The translations under genes and the position numbers were made by a program. This document shows, piece after piece, positions 9,027-18,364 of a stretch of DNA of 64,000 nt (the first letter of the stretch is position 1; every line of letters starts with the position of its first letter). Below the pieces are notes generated by a model. It was not told the DNA's origin, did not search any database, and worked only from the letters and a program-made list of their open reading frames with translations. The stretch covers positions 14,594 through 78,593 of the forward strand of contig CABJAW010000018.1 of NCBI GenBank assembly GCA_902363665.1, read 5' to 3'. The stretch is from Lachnospiraceae bacterium. GTDB lineage: Bacteria; Bacillota; Clostridia; Lachnospirales; Lachnospiraceae.

Positions 9027-10166
9027 ATGAACCTGAAAAACCACATAACAGCACCAAAATTATCCGCACTGCTCACTGCTTGTGCACTTAGCCTCTCTTC
9101 CTTTGCAGGTGTTCCTGCCTTTGCAGCAGAAGCGCAGAGCGAGATGCCTGAAGCAGTTGCTTTCAGCGCAGACGGCTCCTCCGAGCTTGTCCAGGGCAGC
9201 TTTGTCGCATCTGACGTTACATGTCCTGCACAGGACTCTTACGAATACCCGTTTATCGGACTGAATCTTACGCTTCCGGAAGCCCTGCTTCAGCAGATGA
9301 CTGACAAGACCGTTGCCATGCTCACCGATGAAAGCTGGACCGATGAGCTTGATGCGATCCGGTATGCGGTCATCTCCTTCCGTCAGATGACAGAGGAACA
9401 GAGCACTGCCGAGGTTGAAAAGGTCGGCACCGGATATATGGACTGGGTAGACAGTCTTGCAATGATCGGTACGATCGGAATGTATGATGCCGATTCTGTA
9501 AAAGACCTTGATACCATCACAGGCTGCACAGAGCATACAGAACTCGGCAAGAGCAGCGACGGCGCATACACCTATTATCTCAGCCTGAATAAAGATGCAG
9601 ACGAATCCCTTGCTGCAGAGCTGAAGGAAATCCAGACAACCCTGACCGAGATCACTCCGCCGCAGCAGCTTTCCGCTTTTGATCAGCCGCAGGCAGAAGC
9701 AAGCACGGATACCGCAGTCGGCAATTTCCAGATGAATGATATCGATGGCACTTCCTACGATCAGTCACTTTTTGCAGATAATGATGTTACACTCGTAAAT
9801 GTTTTCACCACCTGGTGCTCTCCGTGTGTAAATGAGATTCCGGAGCTCCAGAAACTCTCCGAACAGATGAAAGAGCAGGGCGTTGGCGTTGTTGGCGTTG
9901 TCCTTGATACCGTCTCAAACGGAAGTGAAGACAGTGAAGCCATTCAGAAGGCACAGCTGCTCCGTGAAAAAACCGGTGCTTCCTATCCGTTCCTGATTCC
10001 GGATGACTCTATGATGAACGGTCATCTCAACGGTATCAGCGCATTCCCACACAGCTTTTTCGTAGATAAAAACGGAAACATTCTCGGAGAGGCCGTAGAG
10101 GGAAGCCATGATCTTGAAGGATGGACAGAACTCGTAAATGCACAGCTGGAAGCGCTGAAAGGATGA
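9027..10166 (+). CDS. Secreted thioredoxin-like (TlpA-type) redox protein
   Basis: 379 residues from ATG 9027 (AAAGGAG seven bases upstream). A signal peptide ends near AFA-AEAQ. Residues about 60-210 are a domain I do not recognise; residues about 235-375 are a TlpA/ResA-like thioredoxin fold with the active-site motif TTWCSPCVNEIPEL, DNDVTLVNVF ahead of it, and the cis-Pro loop ISAFPHSFFVD. It should act outside the membrane as a disulfide reductase. It is followed closely by the CXXC small protein and the membrane Fe-S protein, which could pass electrons to it. Confidence 0.88.
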   Translation: MNLKNHITAPKLSALLTACALSLSSFAGVPAFAAEAQSEMPEAVAFSADGSSELVQGSFVASDVTCPAQDSYEYPFIGLNLTLPEALLQQMTDKTVAMLTDESWTDELDAIRYAVISFRQMTEEQSTAEVEKVGTGYMDWVDSLAMIGTIGMYDADSVKDLDTITGCTEHTELGKSSDGAYTYYLSLNKDADESLAAELKEIQTTLTEITPPQQLSAFDQPQAEASTDTAVGNFQMNDIDGTSYDQSLFADNDVTLVNVFTTWCSPCVNEIPELQKLSEQMKEQGVGVVGVVLDTVSNGSEDSEAIQKAQLLREKTGASYPFLIPDDSMMNGHLNGISAFPHSFFVDKNGNILGEAVEGSHDLEGWTELVNAQLEALKG

Positions 10167-10171
10167 AATAA

Positions 10172-10321
10172 ATGAAAAACCTGACAAATGCCAGGTGGAT
10201 CGGCCCTTGTCTCGCCGCGGTTGGACTTGCCATGGTAATATTCGGCATCTCCCGCGGCGAGATGAATGTTGTATTCACAAAGGCGATTAACATCTGTATG
10301 GAGTGTATAGGCATTGGATAA
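10172..10321 (+). CDS. CD1871A-family CXXC small membrane protein
   Basis: 49 residues: one transmembrane helix (WIGPCLAAVGLAMVIFGI), then GEMNVVFTKAINICMECIGIG with the C-terminal CXXC (CMEC). This pattern, RGE-x-VVFxKAxNICLECIGIG, is characteristic of the CD1871A family found next to 4Fe-4S membrane proteins in Clostridia. It starts five bases after the thioredoxin stop, and its end overlaps the start of the Fe-S gene by 8 bp, so translation is coupled. Role probably thiol/electron transfer across the membrane; unproved. Confidence 0.85.
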   Translation: MKNLTNARWIGPCLAAVGLAMVIFGISRGEMNVVFTKAINICMECIGIG

Positions 10322-11357
10322 CACAATAAATCAAACCACAAAAACAGCCGGATATACCGCAAAAGCAGCACCGACACAGGATGCACAAAAACAAAAAACG
10401 GATAACGGCTGCAGCGCAAAATCCTGCGCTTCCTGCAGCGGATGCAGCACAAAAAACAATAAAAAAAGCAGCACCAAAAAAGCACCGCTCAAAATAAATG
10501 AATGGAAGCGCCACACGGTCCAGGCTCTCTGGGCGTTTCTTACAAACAGTCATATAGCCGGATTTTTCACCGGAAAGATCTATACCGGAAAGCTCAAAAA
10601 TATATGCGTTCCGGGTCTGAACTGCTATTCCTGCCCGGGCGCAGTCGGTGCCTGTCCGATCGGTTCGATCCAGGCGGTAGTCGGCAGCTGGAATTTCAAG
10701 ATGGCTTACTATGTCATTGGATTTCTGATCTTTATCGGCGCCCTGATCGGAAGACTCGTATGCGGCTTTCTCTGTCCGTTCGGTCTGATCCAGGATCTGC
10801 TCCACAAGATCCCGTTTCCGAAAAAAATACGCACGTTTCGGGGCGATAAGCTGCTGCGCAAGCTCAAATACGTGATCTTTGCCGTATTTGTCATTCTGCT
10901 TCCGCTCTTTCTTGTAGATGTACTCGGGCAGGGTTCTCCTTACTTCTGCAAGCTGATCTGCCCGGCCGGAACACTTGAAGGCGGTCTGCCGCTTGTACTT
11001 TTAAACAAATCCATGCGAAGCGCAGTTGGCTGGCTTTACCTGTGGAAAAACACGATTTTGATCGTCACGATTCTCCTTGCGATTCTGATCTACCGACCAT
11101 TCTGCAAATACATCTGCCCGCTCGGAGCCTTTTACTCTGTTTTCAATAAGGTATCCGTCTTCCGTTACCGTGTAGATCCGGACAAATGTGTCAGCTGCGG
11201 TAAATGCTCCCGCGCCTGTCAGATGGAGATCGATCCGGTCCGGGAAGTCAACAGTCCGGAATGTATTCGCTGCGGAAGATGCAAAACAGCATGTCCGACA
11301 GGTGCAATCACATGCGGCGTACGAAAAAAAGGCGAGGTTTCTGCAAAAGCAGATTAA
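10314..11357 (+). CDS. Membrane 4Fe-4S ferredoxin-type protein (NapH/NosR-like)
   Basis: 347 residues beginning at a TTG codon inside the end of the preceding gene; no ATG occurs before the conserved region, and GGAG lies upstream, so the rare start and coupling seem real. The N-terminus is Cys-rich (CSAKSCASCSGCSTK). Then come CYSCPGAVGACPIGS, helices, CGFLCPFGLIQDLLH, further helices, CKYICPLGAFYSV, and two classical clusters CVSCGKCSRACQ and CIRCGRCKTACPTGA. It likely carries electrons from cytoplasmic donors through the membrane to the extracellular thioredoxin domain via the CXXC protein. Confidence 0.85.
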   Translation: MDNTINQTTKTAGYTAKAAPTQDAQKQKTDNGCSAKSCASCSGCSTKNNKKSSTKKAPLKINEWKRHTVQALWAFLTNSHIAGFFTGKIYTGKLKNICVPGLNCYSCPGAVGACPIGSIQAVVGSWNFKMAYYVIGFLIFIGALIGRLVCGFLCPFGLIQDLLHKIPFPKKIRTFRGDKLLRKLKYVIFAVFVILLPLFLVDVLGQGSPYFCKLICPAGTLEGGLPLVLLNKSMRSAVGWLYLWKNTILIVTILLAILIYRPFCKYICPLGAFYSVFNKVSVFRYRVDPDKCVSCGKCSRACQMEIDPVREVNSPECIRCGRCKTACPTGAITCGVRKKGEVSAKAD

Positions 11358-11387
11358 CCCCCGCCAAAGTCTGGCTCTTGCCATTTT

Positions 11388-12452
11388 CTATTTTCGAAAG
11401 TTACTTACATTCTCTTTCGTCACTTTCTGGTAGGGCAGCCGGATATACCGGTTGCTCTCCAATTCAATATCTTCCAGCCCTTCTCCGGTCGCCAGTGCAA
11501 AGGCCAGGTCAAGCATACCTTTTGCCTGCCCTTCCTTATCATTATAGACCGTTCCGATCATCTCACCTTTTTCCACTGCCTCAAGTCCCGGATCCGTACC
11601 GTCAATCCCGACTACCACCGGCCATTCCTCCTTTGGAATTCCCGATGCCTTCAGGGCATCGATCGCGCCAAGCGCCATATCGTCATTGTTTGCCAGAATC
11701 AGCTCCATCTTCCCTGCATACTGCGCCAGCATAGAAGCCATCTTTGTCTGCGCCTGTCCACGATTCCAGTTAGCGATCGCATAGCCGAGCTTTTCCACCT
11801 GTACCCCCGATTCCAGAAGCATATTCACGGAGCACTCCGTCCGCACAATCGCATCCTGATGTCCGGCTTCTCCTTCCAGCACCACATACTGGCAGATTCC
11901 ATCCTGATTCCTGTCCATGCCGTCATCCGTCAGAAATGCATCTGCAGCAAGCTCCCCTTCAATGCGGCCGGAATCAAATGCATCCGCGCCGACGTAATAT
12001 AGCTTCGACCACCGTTCCAGATCCTCTGCCACCAGTTCCCGGTTGAAAAAAATAATCGGGATATTATTTTTCTCTGCCATATCCGTGATCGTTGTCGGCT
12101 CCGTCCGGTCCACGAGGTTCACACAGATCACATCACAGCCCTTTTCCACCAGCGTCCGCATCTGTTCATTCTGCGTTGTCTGGCTTCCGGATGCATCCAG
12201 TATCTCAACACTGATCGTCACATCCGTTTCGGACTCCTTTTTCAGCATGTATTCCTTAAACGCCTGCATCATTTCCATCAGAAATGTATCATACTGATCA
12301 TATAACGTTACACCGACCTTAATGCTTTTTACCGTTTCTTCTTTTCCGGAACCACATCCACTCAGCAGCACTGCCGCCGTACCGAGCAGCAGAACTGCCT
12401 TACCGTTTTTAATGTACCGTCGGAAACAGAATTTTCTCTGCCTCTTTTTCAT
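11388..12452 (-). CDS. Sugar-binding lipoprotein (MglB-like)
   Basis: 354 residues with a lipobox (LLSGC, Cys about residue 33), so it is membrane-anchored by lipid. The rest is a periplasmic-binding-protein type 1 fold: VGVTLYDQYDTFL, LVEKGCDVICVN, FFNREL, LILANNDDMALGAIDAL, VVVGIDGTDPGLEAVEKGEMIGTVYND. It resembles the glucose/galactose protein MglB. Start at 12452 has AAAGGAGGAAATGC upstream and overlaps the previous gene by 44 bp. Lying last in a histidine kinase/regulator cluster, without its own permease, it probably presents sugar to the sensor rather than to a transporter. Confidence 0.85.
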   Translation of the reverse strand: MKKRQRKFCFRRYIKNGKAVLLLGTAAVLLSGCGSGKEETVKSIKVGVTLYDQYDTFLMEMMQAFKEYMLKKESETDVTISVEILDASGSQTTQNEQMRTLVEKGCDVICVNLVDRTEPTTITDMAEKNNIPIIFFNRELVAEDLERWSKLYYVGADAFDSGRIEGELAADAFLTDDGMDRNQDGICQYVVLEGEAGHQDAIVRTECSVNMLLESGVQVEKLGYAIANWNRGQAQTKMASMLAQYAGKMELILANNDDMALGAIDALKASGIPKEEWPVVVGIDGTDPGLEAVEKGEMIGTVYNDKEGQAKGMLDLAFALATGEGLEDIELESNRYIRLPYQKVTKENVSNFRK

Positions 12453-13362
12453 GCATTTCCTCCTTTGTCACGGAAATAAAACCGGTCTCTACCTGCGTCA
12501 TACTGCCTGTACTGTGTTCCAGACATTTCCGGATCAGCCGTGCGCTTTCGTACCCCATCGCATATTCATCCTGCACGACCATTCCCTGTATCATTCCACG
12601 GTCCAGACAGTATACCGCCCGTTCCGAACGCCCTTCTCCATACAGCCGGATTTTGGAAGCTTCCTTCTTCTGCAGATAATCCAGCGCCAGCTCCATGGCA
12701 GAACTGTCCAGCGCCACCAGAATATCCGGAGGTGTTTTCATCTCTTTTTCCAGCTCCGCTTCTGTTTTGGCCAGAAAGCATGCTGTAAAATCTGCACATT
12801 CTTCCTGCATACGCGTCTGAAATCCAGCCAGCCGCTGCCGTCCGGCCAGCGTACGCTGATTTCCGCTCACTACACCAACGGTCTTTCCATCAACATTTTT
12901 TTCCTTTAAAACCATCTCAGCAATTGCCCTGCCGATCTTGTGTGAATCCGGCTGTACCAGCGCATACCCGTTCTCAAGATCCAGATCTGATGCGATCAGT
13001 ACAATCTGGTTTTTGCCTGCGATCTTCTCCAGTCTTCCACCCGGATCAGAGGTATCACAAAGCGCCGTGATCACCCCGTCCGCTCCATTTTCCAGCTCCC
13101 GCTCCAGAATCATATATTCCTCCGCAAGCCCGGAAAACGTCGAAGCCGATACGATATTCAGGTAGATCCCTGACTCATTTGCGCCCTGGTTCAACCCTTC
13201 CTTAAATGCATTCCACTGATCACTGCCACTGTTGTCAATCACCACTGAAACTGAATAATGCAGTTCCTCCTTTCCGCCATTTAAAAGACCGTAGGACGCA
13301 TAAATAATGACCATAATAATCATTGCCGTCACAATACCAAGATAAATTCGATCCCTGTTCAC
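12409..13362 (-). CDS. Membrane-anchored sugar-binding sensory protein
   Basis: 317 residues: an N-terminal helix (IYLGIVTAMIIMVIIYASYGLL) with no cleavage site or lipobox, then a type 1 periplasmic binding fold (SVVIDNSGSDQWNAFKEGLNQGANESG, DGVITALCDTSDPG, IVLIASDL, GRAIAEMVLKE, VVSGNQ). Such binding proteins adjacent to YesM-type kinases act as extracellular co-sensors. It overlaps the kinase stop by 4 bp on one side and the MglB-like lipoprotein start on the other, so all are one operon. Confidence 0.82.
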   Translation of the reverse strand: MNRDRIYLGIVTAMIIMVIIYASYGLLNGGKEELHYSVSVVIDNSGSDQWNAFKEGLNQGANESGIYLNIVSASTFSGLAEEYMILERELENGADGVITALCDTSDPGGRLEKIAGKNQIVLIASDLDLENGYALVQPDSHKIGRAIAEMVLKEKNVDGKTVGVVSGNQRTLAGRQRLAGFQTRMQEECADFTACFLAKTEAELEKEMKTPPDILVALDSSAMELALDYLQKKEASKIRLYGEGRSERAVYCLDRGMIQGMVVQDEYAMGYESARLIRKCLEHSTGSMTQVETGFISVTKEEMHEKEAEKILFPTVH

Positions 13363-15218
13363 TCAGTGCGTCCCCCTTCCTGTTCCGGAATCTTTCCTTC
13401 CTCCAGCTGGCGGCAGGTCTCTTCTGTATATGGAATATACGGAATGTGGATTCGTACCGTCATTCCCTCATCCGGGCAGGACTCAATCTGAAGACCATAC
13501 TGTGCGCCAAACCGAAGCCGGATCCGGTTATGCACATTCAAAAGTCCGACACCGCTTCCACGGCTGCGTGCTCTCTCCCCCTCTGTCAGCAGTCTTGCTG
13601 CCGCTTCCTCCGGCATGCCAAGTCCGTTGTCACTGACTTCAAGGAAAATATCTGATCCTTCACGGTAGCCACGGACCATGATCAGCCCGTCCCCATCCAT
13701 CGCTTCCATTCCATAATAAATCGCATTTTCCAGAATCGGCTGTACGATCAGCTTCACCGTACAGCATGACAGAATCTCCGGATCTATATCAAAGGATATC
13801 TCAAACGCATTTTTATAACGGATCTTCTGGATATTCATATAGTTTTGTGCATGCTTGATCTCATCCTCAATCCGAATAATTGTCTTTCCCCTGCTCAAGC
13901 TGATACGGAACAGACTGGCAAGCTGTGTAATCATAAAGACCGCATCATCATACCGCTCTCCCGTAATCATCCAGACGATCGAATCCAGCGTATTATACAG
14001 AAAATGCGGGTTGATCTGTGACTGGAGCGCATCCAGCTCGCTTTTACGCTTTTCCTCCTGCTTCACCACAATATCCTGCATCAGATCCTGAATCTGCCTC
14101 ACGGTAGAACGCAAAGTCCTGCCAAGATGCACTACCTCCAGAGAACCACCCACGTAAATATCCGGTTTGAGATTCCCGGTCTCCCACTCCCGCACCGAAT
14201 CGTTCAGTCTGCGCAGCGGCTTTGCAATCCGCGCCGAAACAAACTGATTCAGGATCACCGTCGTCAGAAGCGCCAGTGAAACAAGCATCATTGCCAGATA
14301 TCCCGTGCTGTTCCGCCCCATCTCAAAGGATTCCAGCGGAACAACGCTGACCAGCTTCCAGCCGGTATAGCTGATCGGTCTTTGCGTAACGATCCTTTTT
14401 TGTCCACCGAAGCTCTCTACCCAGCTCTCTTCCTCCGCAGTGATCGCCGAGAGATTATTCTCCTCATACTCGCCCATTCGGATCAGCTCCTGCTTCGGAT
14501 GATAAATAATCTCTCCGTCCGTGTCCATCAGGTAAATGTATTCGGAAGAAACCGTCGACATATTTGCCTTATCCAAAATCCGCTCAATACTGCTGTAATT
14601 CATATCTACCAGCAGCACGCCAAGCATAGAGGTTCCGCCATAGGTCAGATCCACCGTCCGGCTTAAGGATACGACCCAATAATACCGATACGTCAGATCG
14701 TCAAACAGATTCTGTACATGTGGCGTTGAAAAATGGAAATTTTCCAGCTGATTTTTTGCATCCTCAAACCACTCCTGAGACGTAACCGCCGCATCTTGCT
14801 TTTCATTTGCCACCGGTGCTGCTTCGACGAGCCTTCCATCGTACGTATAGCAGGCGATGCTGACCAGGTTATCCTTATTTGCCTCATACAGCAGCGTCAT
14901 CTCTTCGTCCAGATTTTCATTTTCCAGATCCTTATCCTTGATCACACTGTAATACATTGCATCGGAAATCCGGCGCATGCTGCGCAGATAATCCTCCAGA
15001 TTGATCGTTGTCTGCTCCAGCAGCTGGCGGGAGTTCTCCTGCATCAACGTTTCTTCTTTTCTGGAAAACTGTTTATAAAGCAACACACCCAGAAAACACA
15101 GACAGCATACGGAGACGACCGTAAAAGACAATGCGATCGTCATCTGTATGCTTCTTGTGCCCACATATTTTCCGGAACGCTCCGTTATTTTTCTGAACCA
15201 GCCTCTGATCTTATCCAC
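13359..15218 (-). CDS. YesM-type sensor histidine kinase
   Basis: 619 residues: TM1 about 26-48, extracellular Cache-like domain about 50-300, TM2 about 305-328, HAMP about 329-385, His_kinase domain with LQSQINPHFLYNTLDSIVWM (phospho-acceptor His405), and HATPase_c with PILENAIYYGM and SDNGLGMP plus GSGVGLLNVHNRI. It autophosphorylates and passes phosphate to the YesN-type regulator encoded just upstream with an 8-bp overlap. Neighbouring sugar-binding proteins suggest galactose or a related sugar as the signal and mglBAC as a target. Confidence 0.92.
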   Translation of the reverse strand: MDKIRGWFRKITERSGKYVGTRSIQMTIALSFTVVSVCCLCFLGVLLYKQFSRKEETLMQENSRQLLEQTTINLEDYLRSMRRISDAMYYSVIKDKDLENENLDEEMTLLYEANKDNLVSIACYTYDGRLVEAAPVANEKQDAAVTSQEWFEDAKNQLENFHFSTPHVQNLFDDLTYRYYWVVSLSRTVDLTYGGTSMLGVLLVDMNYSSIERILDKANMSTVSSEYIYLMDTDGEIIYHPKQELIRMGEYEENNLSAITAEEESWVESFGGQKRIVTQRPISYTGWKLVSVVPLESFEMGRNSTGYLAMMLVSLALLTTVILNQFVSARIAKPLRRLNDSVREWETGNLKPDIYVGGSLEVVHLGRTLRSTVRQIQDLMQDIVVKQEEKRKSELDALQSQINPHFLYNTLDSIVWMITGERYDDAVFMITQLASLFRISLSRGKTIIRIEDEIKHAQNYMNIQKIRYKNAFEISFDIDPEILSCCTVKLIVQPILENAIYYGMEAMDGDGLIMVRGYREGSDIFLEVSDNGLGMPEEAAARLLTEGERARSRGSGVGLLNVHNRIRLRFGAQYGLQIESCPDEGMTVRIHIPYIPYTEETCRQLEEGKIPEQEGGRTE

Positions 15219-16821
15219 GTTCTTTTAACTTCTCCACTCTGTATTTCGACGGGGATACTCCATACTGCTTCTTAAATGCATAGCTGAAATAATTCGGGTC
15301 AGAGTATCCTACCTTTTCCGCAATCATATATGTTTTATCATCGGTTGTCAATAAAAGCTCAACTGCCCGCTCCATCCGAAAATCCGTCAGGTATCCGATA
15401 AAGGTTTTTCCTGTCTCCTTTTTAAATACCGTGGAAAAATAAGCTGAGCTGACGCCTAAGATCCGGCATACCGTTTCAATGGTAATATTTTTATCTCCGT
15501 AAGAACTCTGCACATAATCGATCGCCTTCGTCACAAAGGATTTCGTTGTATTTGCACGCTCCTGCCGGATATAATCCTGAATTTTTCCGCAGGCCTCCGA
15601 CAGCCAGTCCCAGAATTCCTCCGGTGATTCTGACTGGAACCCGCAGTCCACCAGCTGCTCCGCCGAACCGAAAATCGTCTCCATCGGAATCTGATTGTTG
15701 CTGCCAAACCGAAAAATCTCTGCTGCAAACTCCAGAATAAAGATCCGATACTTCTGAATGGAAATTCCGGGTCTGGAAAACCAGCCGCAGCACGCTTTGA
15801 TCTGCTGCTTTAAGGTATCACGATCCCCCATCCTGATTTCTTTGAGCAGTCCCTGAACCGCATCCTGTTCAAACGAAAGTTCCACGCTCTCCCCCGGATC
15901 GATCTCAGCGATGTTGATCGCACGCGTATTTCCATAGATCGCACGGTAAGAAACGGCATTCTTTGCACCCTGATACGATACATGCAGGTCCGACCGCATA
16001 CTGCATATCTGTCCGATTCCGGCCGTCACCTTTGCCCCGCAGATTCGTTTTGCATAAACACAAAGGCTGTCCATCTCGTCCGTATAGCGCGTAATCTCTG
16101 TGGCATCCGAAAGCTGGGAGATTACGACAATCTCCTCCAGATACATCAGTATTTTACTTCCGTACCGCTCCCGAAGCTGCTCCTCCGCAAGCTTCTTCAC
16201 AGACACCGCCATCAGAAACGGGGACATTCCCTCCGGAAGCTGCGATCTGCTGATATGTAGCACCGTCACGACATAAAACGGCGCTTCCAGATGGATCTGA
16301 TAGCTTTCCAGATATTTTTCCATTTCATTTGGCTGTACCCGACCTTCAATCAGGGAGGTGTAAAAGCTCTCCTGCAAAAGCGGCAGGCTTTCCATATAAT
16401 ACTGATTCAGCTTATCGATATTACGCTGTTCATCCCTTTCATGATCCAGGGTTTCCCTGATTCTGGAAAATACCTTGTCCAGTTCCTCTGCATTGACCGG
16501 CTTGAGCAGATACTGCTCTACTTCAATGTCGATCGCCTCTTTTGCATATTCAAATTCATCAAAGCCGGAAAAAATAATAATTTTTATATTTTGGTAACGC
16601 TCCTTGAGCTTACGGCTCATAGCAAGGCCGTCCATATACGGCATCTTGATATCAGTCAGCACGACATCCGGGACACATTCCTCTACCATCTCCAGCGCTT
16701 CCACCCCATTATGCGCATAACCGATGACCGTAAATCCCATACGCTCCCAGTCTATTTTCTTCATGATCACCCGGATCACATCTTCCTCGTCGTCCACGAG
16801 CAGAACTGAATATTGCTGCAT
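15211..16821 (-). CDS. YesN-type response regulator, AraC family
   Basis: 536 residues: receiver domain 1-125 with acidic pair DD at 10-11, phospho-acceptor Asp57 in VVLTDIKMPYMDG and Lys in YLLKPVNAEEL; an unassigned middle domain; and a C-terminal AraC double helix-turn-helix (about 430-530: ITIETVCRILGVSSAYFSTVFKKETGKTF and SDPNYFSYAFKKQYGVSPSKYR). It is the partner of the adjacent kinase. Its ATG overlaps the stop of the small membrane gene (TAATG). Confidence 0.93.
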   Translation of the reverse strand: MQQYSVLLVDDEEDVIRVIMKKIDWERMGFTVIGYAHNGVEALEMVEECVPDVVLTDIKMPYMDGLAMSRKLKERYQNIKIIIFSGFDEFEYAKEAIDIEVEQYLLKPVNAEELDKVFSRIRETLDHERDEQRNIDKLNQYYMESLPLLQESFYTSLIEGRVQPNEMEKYLESYQIHLEAPFYVVTVLHISRSQLPEGMSPFLMAVSVKKLAEEQLRERYGSKILMYLEEIVVISQLSDATEITRYTDEMDSLCVYAKRICGAKVTAGIGQICSMRSDLHVSYQGAKNAVSYRAIYGNTRAINIAEIDPGESVELSFEQDAVQGLLKEIRMGDRDTLKQQIKACCGWFSRPGISIQKYRIFILEFAAEIFRFGSNNQIPMETIFGSAEQLVDCGFQSESPEEFWDWLSEACGKIQDYIRQERANTTKSFVTKAIDYVQSSYGDKNITIETVCRILGVSSAYFSTVFKKETGKTFIGYLTDFRMERAVELLLTTDDKTYMIAEKVGYSDPNYFSYAFKKQYGVSPSKYRVEKLKERG

Positions 16822-17135
16822 TACGCTCCGTACCTTTCATCCATCTTTTTCCATAAAATGCCAAATATAACGACCCATACCACAATCTGCACAACGGCTG
16901 CGACCACATGCAAATAAAGCAGCACTGTCATGATCAGAGAACCGGCCGCCAGAAACAGCATCAACTTTCCAGCCTCCGCCGCATAACGCTCTTCATCCTT
17001 TAATTTTTTTGTCTGATCCTTTCCACGAATCGCTGAAATATCATGCAGCACCAACAGACGCACACCATAATAAGCCAGTACGATCAGCATCAGGATCGGT
17101 ATCATCGCCATAGACCAATAGCTATCTCCCTGCAT
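16821..17135 (-). CDS. Small three-helix membrane protein
   Basis: 104 residues from the second ATG at 17135, because AAAGGAGG abuts the first ATG but lies six bases from the second. One helix (SMAMIPILMLIVLAYYGVRLLVL), a charged linker (RGKDQTKKLKDEERYAAEAGK), then two helices separated by a short turn. No known family recognised. It is the first gene of the kinase/regulator operon, directly after three palindromic repeats that hold its promoter region, so it may tune the sensor. Confidence 0.7.
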   Translation of the reverse strand: MQGDSYWSMAMIPILMLIVLAYYGVRLLVLHDISAIRGKDQTKKLKDEERYAAEAGKLMLFLAAGSLIMTVLLYLHVVAAVVQIVVWVVIFGILWKKMDERYGA

Positions 17136-17152
17136 TTTCATCCTCCTTTCTG

Positions 17153-17290
17153 GTCAAAGCGGATATTCACAATCCGCTTTGCTACTTGCCTGATTTTTGT
17201 CAAAGCGGATATTCGCAATCCGCTTCGCTACTTGCCTGATTTTTGTCAAAGCGGATATTCGCAGTCCGCTTCGCTACTTGCCTGATTCAT
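17153..17290. repeat. Three tandem AAGCGGAT palindromic repeats (copies B1-B3)
   Basis: Period 46 bp, starting 17153, 17199 and 17245: GTCAAAGCGGATATTCGCAA then TCCGCTTCGCTACTTGCCTG. Each copy folds into an AAGCGGAT/ATCCGCTT hairpin. On the minus strand each contains a TTGACA hexamer, a possible -35 for the small membrane gene operon. Confidence 0.88.
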
Positions 17291-17291
17291 T

Positions 17292-17348
17292 TAAAAACGG
17301 AGCTGTCACATCGTTGCCAAAGCAAATCGGTGCAGCAGCTCCTTTTTA
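17292..17348 (-). terminator. Terminator after mglC
   Basis: Stem GGAGCTG / CAGCTCC with extra internal pairing; on the minus strand followed by GTTTTTAAAT, on the plus strand by CTTTTTATTTT, so it may work both ways. It separates mglBAC from the sensory operon. Confidence 0.65.
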
Positions 17349-17362
17349 TTTTACAGCGTTAT

Positions 17363-18349
17363 TTATTTTCTTGCCACATATTTTCTGATATCCAGAGAAA
17401 TTGCAACGAAGATGATTACACCAAGTGCGATCCACTGTGCGTTTGCGTTGACTCCCAGGAACTGAAGAGCAGTCTTCAACAGCTCGAATACCGCTACACC
17501 AATAATAGCAGAAGATACTTTTCCTCGTCCACCGGAAACGGATACGCCTCCGATTGTACAAGCCGCAATTGCCTCCATCTCATAACCAAGTCCAAGGTTT
17601 ACAGATGCACCACCGGATTTTGCGCCGAGCATAAAGCCAGCCAGTCCATACATTGCTGCAGCCTTTGCGTAGATGATGATCAGGGTCATCTTTACCGGAA
17701 CACCTGCTACCTCTGCTGCCTGCGGGTTACCACCGATTGCATACATGTATTTTCCATGACGGGTCATGTTGAAAATGAACCATGTGATTGCTGCTACCAG
17801 GATTGCGATCCAGATCAGGTAATTGACACCGAGAAATTTTCCGGTTGCAATGTCCGTGTACTGCTTTGTATATCCGCCAAGCGGTGTTGCATTTGTATAG
17901 AGCAGGTTGATTCCGTATACAACCTCCATCATAGCCATCGTAGAAATGAATGGCGGAACATGCATATAAGCAATGAAGAATCCGGTCACGCAGCCGAACA
18001 GTGCACAGATCAGCATAACGATCAGCAGTGCCACAAAAATATTCAGCGGCTCCATATCCGGGAAGAACTTTTTGGAATAATCCATTTTCTGAAGCAGTGT
18101 ACCTGCAATACAGCCGCCAAAACCGATCATACGTCCTGCGGAAAGGTCGCATCCTGCAGTGATGATACAGCCGGCAATACCAAGTGCAATAACAATACGA
18201 GAACTCATATTCATCAGAATGTTGTTCAGGTTGTTACCGGACAGGAAGTTCTTTGATGTGAATCCTGTGTAGATAACAAGCAGAATCATAATAATGATAA
18301 CACCATAATTTACCATGATGTCTTTAAAGCTCAGTTTTTTCTTTCCCAT
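17363..18349 (-). CDS. mglC: Galactose/methylgalactoside ABC permease
   Basis: 328 residues, eight to ten hydrophobic helices, with the BPD_transp_2 family hallmark GLGYEMEAIAACTIGGVSVSGGRGKVSSAIIG near the end. It forms the membrane channel of a type II sugar importer with the preceding MglA and MglB. Spacing to mglA is 15 bp. The name rests on the close MglB/MglA neighbours; a related hexose or pentose is possible. Confidence 0.85.
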   Translation of the reverse strand: MGKKKLSFKDIMVNYGVIIIMILLVIYTGFTSKNFLSGNNLNNILMNMSSRIVIALGIAGCIITAGCDLSAGRMIGFGGCIAGTLLQKMDYSKKFFPDMEPLNIFVALLIVMLICALFGCVTGFFIAYMHVPPFISTMAMMEVVYGINLLYTNATPLGGYTKQYTDIATGKFLGVNYLIWIAILVAAITWFIFNMTRHGKYMYAIGGNPQAAEVAGVPVKMTLIIIYAKAAAMYGLAGFMLGAKSGGASVNLGLGYEMEAIAACTIGGVSVSGGRGKVSSAIIGVAVFELLKTALQFLGVNANAQWIALGVIIFVAISLDIRKYVARK

Positions 18350-18364
18350 GTTTTTCTCCTCCTA

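Noticed and set aside
17153..17290. Possible CRISPR array (three repeats, regular 46-bp period)
   Set aside because: The units are contiguous and similar throughout; there are no unique spacers and no cas genes.
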